Notes: generated from the sequence alone by a model not told the origin. Counted from the stretch's first letter, positions 41,370-51,096 are shown. The stretch: 64,000 nt of DNA from Halioxenophilus aromaticivorans (GCF_042850945.1 NZ_AP031496.1:434001-498000); one strand, 5' to 3'. A program made the numbers and translations.

Positions 41370-42494
41370 ATGGAAAAAATCCTATTTGTAGACGATGAAG
41401 ATAAAATACTAGAGGCCTATCGACGAACACTGCGTAAAAACTTTAAGGTTTATACCGCGCTGGGGGCCAAAGAGGCCATGGCCGTCTGTAAAAAAAGCGG
41501 TCCCTTTCCGGTAATTGTTGTTGATATGCAGATGCCTGAGGTTAATGGTGTGCAATTGTTACACCGGATAAAAACCAAATATCCAGAATCCGTTCGAATA
41601 ATGCTTACAGGCAATGCGGACCAGCAAACGGCGATAGATGCCATCAACAAGGGCGATATCTTTAAATTTTTAAATAAGCCATGCCCGCCGGATAAAATGG
41701 TTACTGTGCTATCAGAAGCTGTTAATACCTATCGCGCTAAGCGGCTGGAAAAAGACCTACTAGAAAGTACCGTCAAAGGCAGTATCGCCCTGTTGGTTGA
41801 AGTACTGGCCGTTGCAAACCCAAAAGTATTCGGTAGATCATTACGTATCCATTATTACGCTCGGCGGTGCCTGCAGATATTAAAGCGAAACGATACGTGG
41901 GAAATAGAAGCCACTGCTTTATTATCTCAGGTGGGTCTTATCACCTTGTCAAATACCGTGCTCGATAAGGTGTTGGTTGGCTCTCCTCTAACGGAAGAAG
42001 AGCAGGAAGTGTACGACCAACACCCTAAAGTGGCAGAAAAAATAGTCGCCAAAGTGCCTAGGCTGGAGAACATCGCAAGCTTAATTGGTCGATCTGAGTT
42101 AATAAAAAGTAGGGATACATCAGTGGAGTCGGGTATTCCCATCGCTCTCAGGATGCTTGCCATAATAATAGATCTAGTGGCCGCTGAGTCGCGTGGTGTT
42201 AGCTCCGTTGAGGCTATATCCATATTACAAGCTAGCGAGGCAAAGCAATACGATGTAGAGGTGATGCGGGCATTAGCCCTAGTGGTTGAGTCGCAGGAGG
42301 AGCGCAAAGTCGTTGAGATCAATGTCGCTCAGCTCGAAGAAGGTATGATCATAGCGAAGTCAATCAGTACCCATGCGGGGGCCTTGTTACTGGAGTCAGG
42401 CCAGATGGTTACCGACTCTAATATCACTCGGTTGCTCAATTTTGCTAAGAGCCATGAAATACCGAGAAATATATTTGTTTCCATAAGCGAATGA
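41370..42494 (+). CDS. Response regulator with a degenerate HD-GYP domain
   Basis: A 374-residue protein. ATG 41370 begins 1 bp after the preceding stop; longer in-frame starts would overlap that gene. The receiver domain has DDED at 8-11, Asp52 in IVVDMQMPEVNG, and Lys in FLNKPC. The output resembles HD-GYP (EIEATALL, PLTEEEQEVYDQHPKVAEKIVAKVPRLENIA), but the metal-binding HD is replaced by Ser186-Gln187 (LLSQVGLI). The HHE position reads RSE and no GYP is present. It should therefore lack cyclic-di-GMP phosphodiesterase activity and may serve as an adaptor. Confidence 0.85.
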   Translation: MEKILFVDDEDKILEAYRRTLRKNFKVYTALGAKEAMAVCKKSGPFPVIVVDMQMPEVNGVQLLHRIKTKYPESVRIMLTGNADQQTAIDAINKGDIFKFLNKPCPPDKMVTVLSEAVNTYRAKRLEKDLLESTVKGSIALLVEVLAVANPKVFGRSLRIHYYARRCLQILKRNDTWEIEATALLSQVGLITLSNTVLDKVLVGSPLTEEEQEVYDQHPKVAEKIVAKVPRLENIASLIGRSELIKSRDTSVESGIPIALRMLAIIIDLVAAESRGVSSVEAISILQASEAKQYDVEVMRALALVVESQEERKVVEINVAQLEEGMIIAKSISTHAGALLLESGQMVTDSNITRLLNFAKSHEIPRNIFVSISE

Positions 42495-42548
42495 CGTCTC
42501 AACGAAAAAATAGATAGTGTGTAGCAGACAGTTGCTAGGTATAAAACA

Positions 42549-44537
42549 ATGAACAGACTGTGGTGGGGTCAGATTCAGAACTTTGACGGCTACGTCGAAT
42601 TAGTTGGAAGCTACAACCTCAGCTTGGTCGTGCTATCGGTGCTGGTGGCTTCTCTAGGAGCCTTCTCCGGTCTTATTATTAAAGATCGTATAATAGCCAA
42701 TGGTAGTCGGCAAACGTCTTCCATCTGGATTAACTTTGGCGCCTTGGTGCTGGGCTTGGCTGTGTGGTCCATGCATTTTACGGGTATGCTGGCGTTTGTT
42801 TTACCCGTGGAAATGGCATTCGATCCATTCATAACGTTTGCTTCTATTATTCCTGTATTGGTCGGTGCAAATTTCTATCTTCGCATTGCGGTGCTGAATA
42901 AATCGGGTTTTTGGTGGATTCAGTTGCAATCGCTGGTGTTTGCCTTGGGCGTCGGGTCCATGCACTACATCGGTATGGAGGCCATGAAGATGAACGTCAT
43001 TATGGTCTACAGTTTGCCGTTGTTTATTAAGTCGATTTTAGTTGCCCATATTTTGGCCGCCATTGCAACTTATACTCATAGGGTATTTAACACTGACGAG
43101 ACCTCCAGTTTCATAAAACGAGCTATCGTGGCGGTGATAATGGGGGCGGCTATATCCGGCATGCACTACACCGGCATGAAAGCATCAAGTTATTTTGTAG
43201 CGGAGGGAGACCTAGCTGCCTTACACAATATGGGTCATCAGCATTGGGAGATGGCATTTTTTATTGTGATTGTGGTGGTTATATTTGTAGGTATCAGTGT
43301 GATTGGAACAGTGATGGATCGCAATTTACAAATAGCGATTGAGTCAGCCGATATCTCTAAGTTGCGAGAAAAGACCGTGGTCGATTCGCTTTCAGATGCG
43401 CTTTTAGTCGTCGACGATCGAGGCCTCGTAGAAAGTGCAAACAGTTCCGCCATCGTTCAATTTGGTTTCGATGACATACGTATTGAAGGTCAACCACTGC
43501 GGGCGCTGTTACCTCAGTTTACATACGCAACGTTACTTGAGGATGTGCGCGCTAGTTCTCCCCAATTAATTGGCACGCCAATTGAGACCCAAGGTATACG
43601 TAAAGATGGGGTGGAATTCCCTGTGGATGTGATTTTTTCCACAATGGCGTCTGGCACCACTGTTTTTTTTAATGCCGTCATTCGTGATATTTCAGAGCGA
43701 AAGCAAATTGAGCAAAGGTTGATGCAGTCACAAAAACTAGAAGCCATAGGGCAGCTGTCCGCCGGTGTCGCTCATGAAATCAATAGCCCGGTTCAGTTTA
43801 TTTCAGATAATACCTATTTCTTAAAAGATGCCTTCGAGGAAATGTCTGATGCTATACGGGCGATTAGTCGTTTGGCCAATACGGGTGAAAGTCAAGCTGC
43901 CCAAGAGTCAATAGAGCAAATTCTATCAGTTATCAGCGAACTGGACTTTGATTACCTTGACGAGGAAATACCTAAAGCGCTGTCTCAATCACTGGAGGGA
44001 GTGGAGAGGGTGTCGACGATCGTCGGTGCGATGAAAGTGTTTTCCCACCCGGGTGAAGTTGAAAAACAATTGAAAGACGTTAACGCTATTGTCGAGTCCA
44101 GTGTCACACTATCGCGCAGCGAATGGAAATATTGTTCTGAGATGGAGCTCGATCTTACAGAGGATCTGCCTACGGTTGAGTGTAATCACTTAGAGATCAG
44201 TCAGGTAATTATTAATATTATCGTCAATGCTGCCCACGCAATTGAAAGCTCTCTAGAGGGCACAAAGGATAAGGGCAGTATCAGAATTTCCAGTTCGCTA
44301 CAGGGCTCTCACGTAGTGGTTGCCATCACTGATAATGGCGGCGGTATGCCAGAGCATGTTAAGCGGCGAGTATTCGACCCATTTTTTACTACCAAAGAAG
44401 TCGGCAAAGGTACCGGTCAAGGTCTAGCGATTTCCTACAGTGTCATAGTCGAAAAGCATGGTGGTGAGTTGGTTATTAACTCTACCCTTGGGCAGGGCTC
44501 GATATTTGAAATTAAACTGCCGGTAGGCAGTGTGTAG
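42549..44537 (+). CDS. MHYT-PAS hybrid-less sensor histidine kinase
   Basis: A 662-residue inner-membrane kinase. The MHYT sensor (about 20-260, seven predicted helices) has three signature motifs, MHFTGM (from 75), MHYIGM (138) and MHYTGM (205). They are thought to bind copper and to sense O2, CO or NO. A PAS domain (about 280-390) is followed by the H-box with His409 in SAGVAHEINSPVQFI. An ATPase domain (about 520-660) has VINIIVNAAHAIE, DNGGGMPE and GKGTGQGLAISYS. It likely phosphorylates the two response regulators encoded just upstream. Confidence 0.93.
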   Translation: MNRLWWGQIQNFDGYVELVGSYNLSLVVLSVLVASLGAFSGLIIKDRIIANGSRQTSSIWINFGALVLGLAVWSMHFTGMLAFVLPVEMAFDPFITFASIIPVLVGANFYLRIAVLNKSGFWWIQLQSLVFALGVGSMHYIGMEAMKMNVIMVYSLPLFIKSILVAHILAAIATYTHRVFNTDETSSFIKRAIVAVIMGAAISGMHYTGMKASSYFVAEGDLAALHNMGHQHWEMAFFIVIVVVIFVGISVIGTVMDRNLQIAIESADISKLREKTVVDSLSDALLVVDDRGLVESANSSAIVQFGFDDIRIEGQPLRALLPQFTYATLLEDVRASSPQLIGTPIETQGIRKDGVEFPVDVIFSTMASGTTVFFNAVIRDISERKQIEQRLMQSQKLEAIGQLSAGVAHEINSPVQFISDNTYFLKDAFEEMSDAIRAISRLANTGESQAAQESIEQILSVISELDFDYLDEEIPKALSQSLEGVERVSTIVGAMKVFSHPGEVEKQLKDVNAIVESSVTLSRSEWKYCSEMELDLTEDLPTVECNHLEISQVIINIIVNAAHAIESSLEGTKDKGSIRISSSLQGSHVVVAITDNGGGMPEHVKRRVFDPFFTTKEVGKGTGQGLAISYSVIVEKHGGELVINSTLGQGSIFEIKLPVGSV

Positions 44538-45295
44538 AGCGATTGTGTTGACCTTTTGTAAGAAAATTGATCACCAGACAGTATATCAATCCTTGGGGAA
44601 TGTAGGGCGTGAAAGCGTTGGACTGGCAATATCTTACATTGTAACTCAGGTATAAATCGGCTTAGTTACAATAAGATAATTCTGCTTCCATCGGCAGCGA
44701 GGTTCGTAAAAGGGTGTCTCACGCCATAAATTATGGCATTTAACATTACTTCCATTCATATCGAATCATAAACGTTCCAGTTGAATAGCGCATGACGACC
44801 TATTATTCCAATCATCAGTCCTCTCTCAGCTGGTAAGTTAGACGTTCACTGAAAGCGGGCTAGCCTTTAATTTTAATCTATCTTACTGTGCAGCCCGGCC
44901 TGCGAAATATATATTTTCTGTACTTATAGCAGTGTTCATCAGTGTCTGGCCAGAAGGGGGCAAGCGAAATATAAAAAATTTCCGCTATGTTGCGTAAATT
45001 GCGAGTTCTACGTTTACGAATGAGGCGAGGTTAGTGCTCCCCGATTGTAGCAGGGTGGTTATCACACTGATTGTGGTGAGACGGTGTTAACTTAGGAAAT
45101 CAGTAATATTTTTCTGCACGCCCACCTTTGTATTATGCGCTATACAACTTTGCCTTTGCAGTGCTTTCATTGCTATTGTGTTTGTAAAATGATCTAACTC
45201 GAAAGAAAGCTAGGAACGCACATTGTCGGCTAACTCTGGAGTTAGAACGAATCCGATAGTAGGATGTGAGCTAGTCTCATAGAGGATTTATTTTT
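44538..45295. other. AT-rich intergenic region 44538-45295
   Basis: 758 bp without a credible gene. It contains small inverted repeats: GCCATA-N3-TATGGC near 44731, and CTAACT-N4-AGTTAG near 45231. The base composition is lower in GC than in the housekeeping operons and matches the following leucine-rich-repeat genes, so this may be the flank of an acquired segment. No direct repeats or attachment sites were recognised. Confidence 0.4.
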
Positions 45296-46081
45296 ATGCA
45301 TCCTGACGAAATTCAGAACGTATTTCCGTTTCACGAAATTTACACAAAGGGCCTTTGGCCCTCTCTAAACTCGAAAGACAGGTCCTTCGAACCTTTATCG
45401 CTTGGGAAAGAGCCCTCTCCGGGCGCCAATATTACGGTTCTGCAGCCTACTCCAGAAGAAAAGGACTACCTTTTTAGTAATCTGTGTCGCTTTAAACCGA
45501 TGCGGTTACAGTGTGATTTTAGGTGCGATCAGAAAGCTTTAGAGTCCATCACTCAGGCCAGTTCGCTGACGGGGTTAGAATTTGGCGTTGCGTCAACCTT
45601 TTGTGATATATCGTCGATCGCTAGGCTATCTAGTTTAGAAGAGCTTTATTTTTCTACGGCGAACAAAATTAGTGATATAAGCTGTCTTTCGCAGATGGAT
45701 CATCTAAAAAACTTGGCGTTTCAAGGGGCATATAAATCTGTGGCGGATTTCGCCAGCGTCGAATTGCCTAGAAATATACAAACTTTGGTCTTTTCAGGTG
45801 GTGATACGTCTAAGGTCGCAGTTAGTAATTTAGAGTTTATTGGCCAGTGTAAAAAATTACGATATCTGGCTCTTGTTCAACTTAAAGTTCGGGGCCGGGG
45901 ACTCAGTTCGTTGATTGAGTTACAGTCACTTGAATATCTTTACCTAGATTTTTACCGGCTCAGAGACTGGTCTCTTAGTGACTACCGACTTTTATACGAA
46001 GGTTTGCCAAACCTCAAAAGCGATTTTGTTCGCCTAGCGGCTACTGACACGGAATTTCAGAAACTTCACAAAATTAAATGA
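45296..46081 (+). CDS. Leucine-rich-repeat protein, tandem paralogue 1
   Basis: A 261-residue protein with irregular leucine-rich repeats in its middle (SLTGLEFGVAS, SLEELYFSTANKISDISCL, HLKNLAFQGAYKSV, IQTLVFSGG, KLRYLALVQL, SLEYLYLDFYRLRDWS). No signal peptide, membrane helix or catalytic motif is seen. The C-terminus, RLAATDTEFQKLHKIK, is almost repeated in the paralogue (KLAATDEEFQKHHRIR). Such proteins usually mediate protein binding. The two genes lie together in AT-rich DNA with no clear partner. Confidence 0.7.
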   Translation: MHPDEIQNVFPFHEIYTKGLWPSLNSKDRSFEPLSLGKEPSPGANITVLQPTPEEKDYLFSNLCRFKPMRLQCDFRCDQKALESITQASSLTGLEFGVASTFCDISSIARLSSLEELYFSTANKISDISCLSQMDHLKNLAFQGAYKSVADFASVELPRNIQTLVFSGGDTSKVAVSNLEFIGQCKKLRYLALVQLKVRGRGLSSLIELQSLEYLYLDFYRLRDWSLSDYRLLYEGLPNLKSDFVRLAATDTEFQKLHKIK

Positions 46082-46302
46082 TAAAGCCAAGTGTTAGTCT
46101 CAGTTTGCCCCGAAGAAGGTTTAACCCAAGTGTAAATAGTATGCTGGCGCGAGCTAGCGCGAAAAAAATGACAGGGCCGTGTTTCAAGAAGGTTTCTCGG
46201 CTAGGTTTTTGATTGTATGGTTGAAATGGTGTCTTGCCTTCCCTTCCCAGTGGTCTATTTGGCGTATGTGATGACAATACAGGTTTGAGTTGAGTATATA
46301 TT

Positions 46303-47106
46303 GTGAAACAAAGTGAATATAAATACTGCGCGGAAAAATTGCATGAAGCCTACTGTTCCTATCCTGATATGGAGAAGACGTGGGCCTACCCAAAAATAGG
46401 TTCGGGCGATAGCGTGTTGCATGAAGGTGTTGATGTATCTACGTTGACGAAAAATCTATTCTTTTCAATGCCACTAAATAAAAAGCATTTGCCTTGTATG
46501 TTGGAAATGCTGAGGGAAATTAAGCCAAAGAGTTTATTTTGCAAGCAGCGTTTTGGTCAGGCGGTATTTGATGAGTTTATGAAAGTACCTTCGTTAGAGC
46601 AGGTCTGTTTTCGTTCGCCGTTGTCAATCGACAATATTGAGGGACTCTGTGAGTTGCCAAATTTAAAACTATTTAATATGAGTGGTGCGAATAAGCTCCT
46701 CAGTTTTGAGCCTTTGGCTAAACTTAAGCTGAAGAAGTTAGCGCTCAATGGCACCTACGCCTCTATAGAGCAGCTGTCTTCAATCAAACTGCCAGAGGGC
46801 CTAGAGGCTCTATCTTTTTCGGGCACCGGTAATAAGAAATCAGTAATTGAAGATTTGGAGTTTGTAGCAGAATGCGCTTCTCTAAAATTCGTTGCACTAT
46901 TTCAGTTAACAGTAGTAAACGGCGGTTTGAAGCCCTTGGCTCGGTTAAATAATCTAGAATATCTGTCCCTGGACGATTATCGTTTGAAAGACTGGTCTTT
47001 AGAAGATTATAAATACATTCACTCTAGGTTACCCCAACTAAACCCCATTACCATAAAACTTGCTGCTACAGACGAGGAGTTTCAAAAACACCATCGGATT
47101 CGGTAA
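46303..47106 (+). CDS. Leucine-rich-repeat protein, tandem paralogue 2
   Basis: A 267-residue protein starting at GTG 46303. It shares the repeat layout and C-terminal half with the upstream gene (LKKLALNGTYASIEQL, LEALSFSGTGN, LEFVAECASLKFVALFQLTV, LEYLSLDDYRLKDWSLEDY), while the N-terminal 80 residues diverge. There is no signal or membrane segment. The 221-bp spacer holds no gene. The pair looks like a diverged tandem duplication, perhaps with different N-terminal binding specificities. Confidence 0.68.
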   Translation: MKQSEYKYCAEKLHEAYCSYPDMEKTWAYPKIGSGDSVLHEGVDVSTLTKNLFFSMPLNKKHLPCMLEMLREIKPKSLFCKQRFGQAVFDEFMKVPSLEQVCFRSPLSIDNIEGLCELPNLKLFNMSGANKLLSFEPLAKLKLKKLALNGTYASIEQLSSIKLPEGLEALSFSGTGNKKSVIEDLEFVAECASLKFVALFQLTVVNGGLKPLARLNNLEYLSLDDYRLKDWSLEDYKYIHSRLPQLNPITIKLAATDEEFQKHHRIR

Positions 47107-47199
47107 TCTGCTCACGCGGTTTTCAATGTTAACGATTTACCCGCTGTCTTCTGAGAAATGTTTAGTCGATCGCAGCGTCCCTGCCGCGTGTAAAGTGTA

Positions 47200-48987
47200 C
47201 TAACTCAAATGATGTACTTCCTGCAGGCCATACACCGGCGTGTTTAGTCCCTCCATTCGCGCCTTAATTTGCATGGATAAATACAAGCTGTAGTGGCGGC
47301 TTTGGTGTAGGTTGCCGCCGTGGAACCAGAGGGCCTGTTGTTGCGTGGGTTTCCACATATTGCGTTGTTCGCCTTCCCAGGGGCCTGGGTCTTTGGGTGT
47401 GTCGGAGCCCAGCCCCCAGCATTTACCAACTTTGTCCGCCACCTGTTGCGAGATCAATTCCGCTGCCCAGCCATTCATGGAGCCAAAGCCGGTTGCGTAG
47501 ACTATGAGGTCCGCCGGTAACTCGGTGCCATCGTCCAAAACCACGGCGTTTTCTGTGAGATGCGATATCTGGCCGCTGGCCAGTTTTATGTCGCCGTTGG
47601 CTACCAGCTCGCTGGCACCGATATCGATATAGTAGCCGCTGCCTCGGCGTAAGTATTTTAAAAATAAGCCGGAGCCATCGGCGCCCCAATCCAGTTTAAA
47701 GCCGACGTTTTCCAAGCGTTGGTAGAACTCCGCATCTTGCTCGCGCATTTGATCGTACAGCGGAATGTGCCACTGGTGCATAATTCGATAGGGCAGGGAG
47801 GCGAAGATTAAATCGGCCTTTTCGGTAGACATGCCGCCTTGCACCGCCTCTTCTGAATACAGTGAGCCCAGGGCAATTTTCATTAGGCTATCGGAGCGCA
47901 CAATATGGGTGGATGAGCGTTGTACCATGGTTACATCAACATCGTTTTCCCACAGTGCCGCGCAGATATCGTGGGCGGAATTATTGGAACCGATAACCAC
48001 TACTTTCTTACCTTGGTAGGCATCGGGGCCGGGGTGGCGGGAGCTGTGTTGTTGTTCGCCGCGGAAGGTGTCCTGGCCTGGGAAGCTGGGGATATTGGCT
48101 TTGCCCGACATGCCCGTGGCCAGGATCAATTGTTTGGGGCGCAGGGTGACGGGTTTGCCATCACGTACGACATCCACCAACCATTCGCCGGCTTGTTCAT
48201 CGTAGTGGGCATTTTCGCAGCTGGTGCTGCTCCAGTAATTTAGCTCCATTATTTGGGTGTACATTTCCAGCCAATCGCCCAATTTATCTTTAGGCGTAAA
48301 TACTGGCCAATTGCTGGGAAATTTTAAAAAGGGCAGGTGATCGTACCAAACCGGGTCGTGTAAGCAGAGCGACTTATATCGGTTGCGCCAGGAGTCACCG
48401 GCGCGGGGATTTTTCTCAATGATAATGGTGGGAATATTGAGTGCTTTTAACCGTGCGCCGAGAGCGATACCGCCCTGGCCTCCGCCGATGATCACACAGT
48501 AGGGTTGCTTGGTGTAGCCCAGCTCGGCGGCTTCCTGTTGTTTGTCTTCCAGCCAGGTGGTGCGCTGTTTGTCATTGCCGTGCTTGGCGCCCATGGGGCG
48601 ATTAAAAAACGTGGGTGACTCAAAGCCTTTAAGCTCCTGCAGTGTTGTTAGCAGTGTCCACACTTTGCCGTCCCGCAGGCGCACTAAACCGTAACCACGG
48701 CCGGCGGCGGTTTCAAAATTAAACCAGGCTTCGATGGCACCATCGGTTTCGGTAACGGCTTCGTGTTCCGCCAAACTGAAGTTTTTTGGTTGCACGGAGG
48801 GTAATTGCGCATCGAGCATATCGCGCACGGCAGCGGGGGATTCAACGGTTTTTAAATTCCAGGTAAAGGCAACTAGGTCTCGCCAGTAGCATTCTGGATG
48901 GAACAGTGCGGCTACGGCTTCGGTATCACCGGCCTGTAGCAGTTCGCTAAAGTTTGCAAGAAAAGTATTCGCCTGTTGTTCGATCAT
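47200..48987 (-). CDS. Flavin-containing monooxygenase with N-terminal SnoaL-like domain
   Basis: A 595-residue oxidoreductase. Residues 1-140 look like an NTF2/SnoaL domain (FLANFSELLQAGDTEAVAALFHPECYWRD). The FAD site is CVIIGGGQGGIALGARL (about 167) with IIEKNPRAGDSWRNRY. The NADPH site is VVVIGSNNSAHDICAALW (about 345), and YATGFGSMNGW is the C-terminal ATG-type motif of class B flavoproteins. It probably oxygenates a ketone, sulfur or nitrogen centre. It is preceded by a sigma-54 promoter and by the gene for an AcoR-type activator, which suggests induction by a small substrate. Confidence 0.88.
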   Translation of the reverse strand: MIEQQANTFLANFSELLQAGDTEAVAALFHPECYWRDLVAFTWNLKTVESPAAVRDMLDAQLPSVQPKNFSLAEHEAVTETDGAIEAWFNFETAAGRGYGLVRLRDGKVWTLLTTLQELKGFESPTFFNRPMGAKHGNDKQRTTWLEDKQQEAAELGYTKQPYCVIIGGGQGGIALGARLKALNIPTIIIEKNPRAGDSWRNRYKSLCLHDPVWYDHLPFLKFPSNWPVFTPKDKLGDWLEMYTQIMELNYWSSTSCENAHYDEQAGEWLVDVVRDGKPVTLRPKQLILATGMSGKANIPSFPGQDTFRGEQQHSSRHPGPDAYQGKKVVVIGSNNSAHDICAALWENDVDVTMVQRSSTHIVRSDSLMKIALGSLYSEEAVQGGMSTEKADLIFASLPYRIMHQWHIPLYDQMREQDAEFYQRLENVGFKLDWGADGSGLFLKYLRRGSGYYIDIGASELVANGDIKLASGQISHLTENAVVLDDGTELPADLIVYATGFGSMNGWAAELISQQVADKVGKCWGLGSDTPKDPGPWEGEQRNMWKPTQQQALWFHGGNLHQSRHYSLYLSMQIKARMEGLNTPVYGLQEVHHLS

Positions 48988-49054
48988 GGTTATTGTCCTC
49001 TAGAGTTATTATGTTGGCCGTAGTGGGCGCGGTTAATACGGCTAACGGGTCTAG

Positions 49055-49070
49055 AGCAACGCCTGTGCCC
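49055..49070 (-). promoter_or_regulatory. Sigma-54 (-24/-12) promoter of the monooxygenase gene
   Basis: On the minus strand the sequence reads GGGCACAGGCGTTGCT, matching the consensus TGGCACR-N4-TTGCW in all but the first base, with the required GG-N10-GC spacing. It would start transcription near 49044, about 57 nt before the coding region. The adjacent gene encodes a sigma-54 activator. Confidence 0.75.
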
Positions 49071-49156
49071 AAAGTAAAAAAGTGCGTAAATAGCTGATTT
49101 TCTTAGCTTCTTTGACGCTGACTTGTTTTGAAGAGCGTGGCAGGGTGTGGCGCTGG

Positions 49157-49184
49157 CTGTGGCATGCAACACGGCTTGCCACAG
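49157..49184. promoter_or_regulatory. Inverted repeat at enhancer distance from the sigma-54 promoter
   Basis: CTGTGGCA and TGCCACAG form a perfect 8-bp inverted repeat with 12 bp between. It lies about 113-140 bp upstream of the predicted start site, the usual place for activator binding by sigma-54 regulators. On the plus strand TTTTT follows, so a terminator shape is also possible, but no gene reads into it. Confidence 0.55.
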
Positions 49185-49194
49185 TTTTTGAGTC

Positions 49195-51096
49195 TTAATT
49201 GGTGGGGTTTTTACGGCGCAGGTGGCGGTAGATGGTTGAGCGATCTACACCCAGCTTTCTGGCGGCGGCGCTGACATTGCCATCGCATTCAGCAATGGCT
49301 TGTTCAATACTGCAGCTTTGCTGGCGTTGAAGCCCCTGGGGCACTCGGCGCAATAAACGCTCGGGTAACTGCGCGAGCGTTAGCCTGTGGTCGTCGCTTA
49401 GCAGCAGGGCAAAGCGCAGGGTGGTGTCCAGCTCGCGTATGTTGCCGGGCCAGGCATACTGCGCAAAAAACTCGGTTACTTCCGGGCTAAGCTGGGCATT
49501 GACGGCATGCTTTTGCGCCAATACTTGAGCCAAAGGTAAAAGGTCCTCTCGCTCGCGCAGGGCCGGCAGCCAAAATTCCGCACCCGCCAGGCGGTGATAT
49601 AGATCGTTGCGAAAATCGCCGCTGGCCATGCGAGACTCTAAATTGTGTAAAGTGGCCGATACCACGCGGATATCCAGTGGCGTAGCGCTGGTGGCGCCCA
49701 CTCGCAGCACTTCCCCCTCGGAAAGAACCCGCAGTAAACGGGCCTGCAGGTTACTCGGCATATCGCCAATCTCATCTAAAAACAGCGTGCCGCCATTAGC
49801 GGATTCAATCAGCCCTGCGCGGCCTTTACTGGCGGCGCCGGTGAAGGCCCCGGGGGCGTGGCCGAATAATTCTCCTTCGATTAACGACTCTGGAATGGCG
49901 GCGCAGTTTACCGCCACAAACGCTCCCGGTCGGCCAGATGCCGTGTGAATGGCCTGGGCTAAGCGTTCTTTACCGGTGCCGGTTTCGCCTTGCAGCAACA
50001 CCGGCAGGTTGGTTTTGGCCACGCGGCTGCACTGCTGTAGCAATGCCGCCATGCGTTGGTCGCCCCAGTGCAGCTCGGCAAACGCCGGGTGCGGTTCTGC
50101 GTTGTTGCTGCGTGTGCGGCTGGGCAGGCTAAGGCTTTGGTTTAGAGGCGTCCAGTCCGGCCCCTGGAGGCGCGCGTACCAGCTGCTGTTGTCAGTGGCC
50201 AGCAGCATACGCTGGGCAGGCTCTCGGTTGCGTGCCAGGCGGGCTAGGTGTTCGGCATCGGTTTGGAAGAACCGGCTAATGGGTTGCCCCAGTAGCTTCC
50301 GTGGTTGCCGCCAGGAGCAGCCCATCAACGCGGCTAGCTCTCGGCAGGCGCTGTGGGTCATGCCCACCAGGCGGCCATCGGCATCCAGGGCAATAGCGTG
50401 CTCTGGGTCTACGTCTAAAAAGGCCGGCTGGCGAGAAAAGCACAGTACCCAGCCGCGCCGCTGTTCGTGCATGAGGTTGGCCAGCTCAACGTGGCGAGCA
50501 GACTGCCGCACTAGGTGCAGTGCAAGATTTTGGCTGATTTTGGGGCCGGGTGGCCGCAATAGGGATATGTCTAATACCGCTGCCAGATGCCCGTCCGGAT
50601 TGTAGATGGGCGCGGCGGTGCAGCTTAAGGGCATGTGGGCGGAGTCAAAGTGATCTCCCTGATGGATGGTCAGCGCTTCTCCGGTGACGATGCAAGAGCC
50701 GACACCACAGGTGCCAGCTCGGGCCTCAGACCACTCCGCGCCTAGGTACAAGCCTGCTCGGCGCAGCTCCGATTCAAACCGGCTATCGCCAAAGTAGTCG
50801 ATGGTTACGCCTTCGTTGTCTGCCAGCAACAGCACGTAATCGTGGCCGGCCACCTGGCGGAATAATTCGTTCAGCCCGTGGCGGGCAATATGAATTAGGC
50901 GTTCGTTGCGCTGGCGGTGCTCGCGCAGGCATTGCGGCGACACAATATGCGCCGGCACCTGTTGTGACGGGTCCAAACGGTAATCGGACACGCAACGAAT
51001 CCAGGAATTAACCACGGTGGCATCGCGCTGGGATTGCTGCCCATCGAGCACCTGCTCGATTTCCGTGACGTGACGAACTTGGTTAGAAACAGCCAT
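49195..51096 (-). CDS. AcoR-type sigma-54-dependent transcriptional activator
   Basis: A 633-residue enhancer-binding protein. An N-terminal GAF-type sensor (about 60-200) includes EARAGTCGVGSCIVTGE. The AAA+ domain (about 325-560) has Walker A GETGTGKE (about 369), the sigma-54 contact GAFTGA (about 414), Walker B GGTLFLDEIGD and the arginine-finger region FRNDLYHRL. The Fis-type helix-turn-helix is NVSAAARKLGVDRSTIYRHL. ATG 51096 has a GAGG ribosome-binding site. It probably activates the downstream monooxygenase gene. Confidence 0.93.
   Translation of the reverse strand: MAVSNQVRHVTEIEQVLDGQQSQRDATVVNSWIRCVSDYRLDPSQQVPAHIVSPQCLREHRQRNERLIHIARHGLNELFRQVAGHDYVLLLADNEGVTIDYFGDSRFESELRRAGLYLGAEWSEARAGTCGVGSCIVTGEALTIHQGDHFDSAHMPLSCTAAPIYNPDGHLAAVLDISLLRPPGPKISQNLALHLVRQSARHVELANLMHEQRRGWVLCFSRQPAFLDVDPEHAIALDADGRLVGMTHSACRELAALMGCSWRQPRKLLGQPISRFFQTDAEHLARLARNREPAQRMLLATDNSSWYARLQGPDWTPLNQSLSLPSRTRSNNAEPHPAFAELHWGDQRMAALLQQCSRVAKTNLPVLLQGETGTGKERLAQAIHTASGRPGAFVAVNCAAIPESLIEGELFGHAPGAFTGAASKGRAGLIESANGGTLFLDEIGDMPSNLQARLLRVLSEGEVLRVGATSATPLDIRVVSATLHNLESRMASGDFRNDLYHRLAGAEFWLPALREREDLLPLAQVLAQKHAVNAQLSPEVTEFFAQYAWPGNIRELDTTLRFALLLSDDHRLTLAQLPERLLRRVPQGLQRQQSCSIEQAIAECDGNVSAAARKLGVDRSTIYRHLRRKNPTN

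Noticed and set aside
49160..49180. A second sigma-54 promoter reading TGGCAAG...TTGCA on the minus strand
   Set aside because: The GG-to-GC spacing is 11 instead of 10, and the sequence lies inside the inverted repeat better explained as an activator site.
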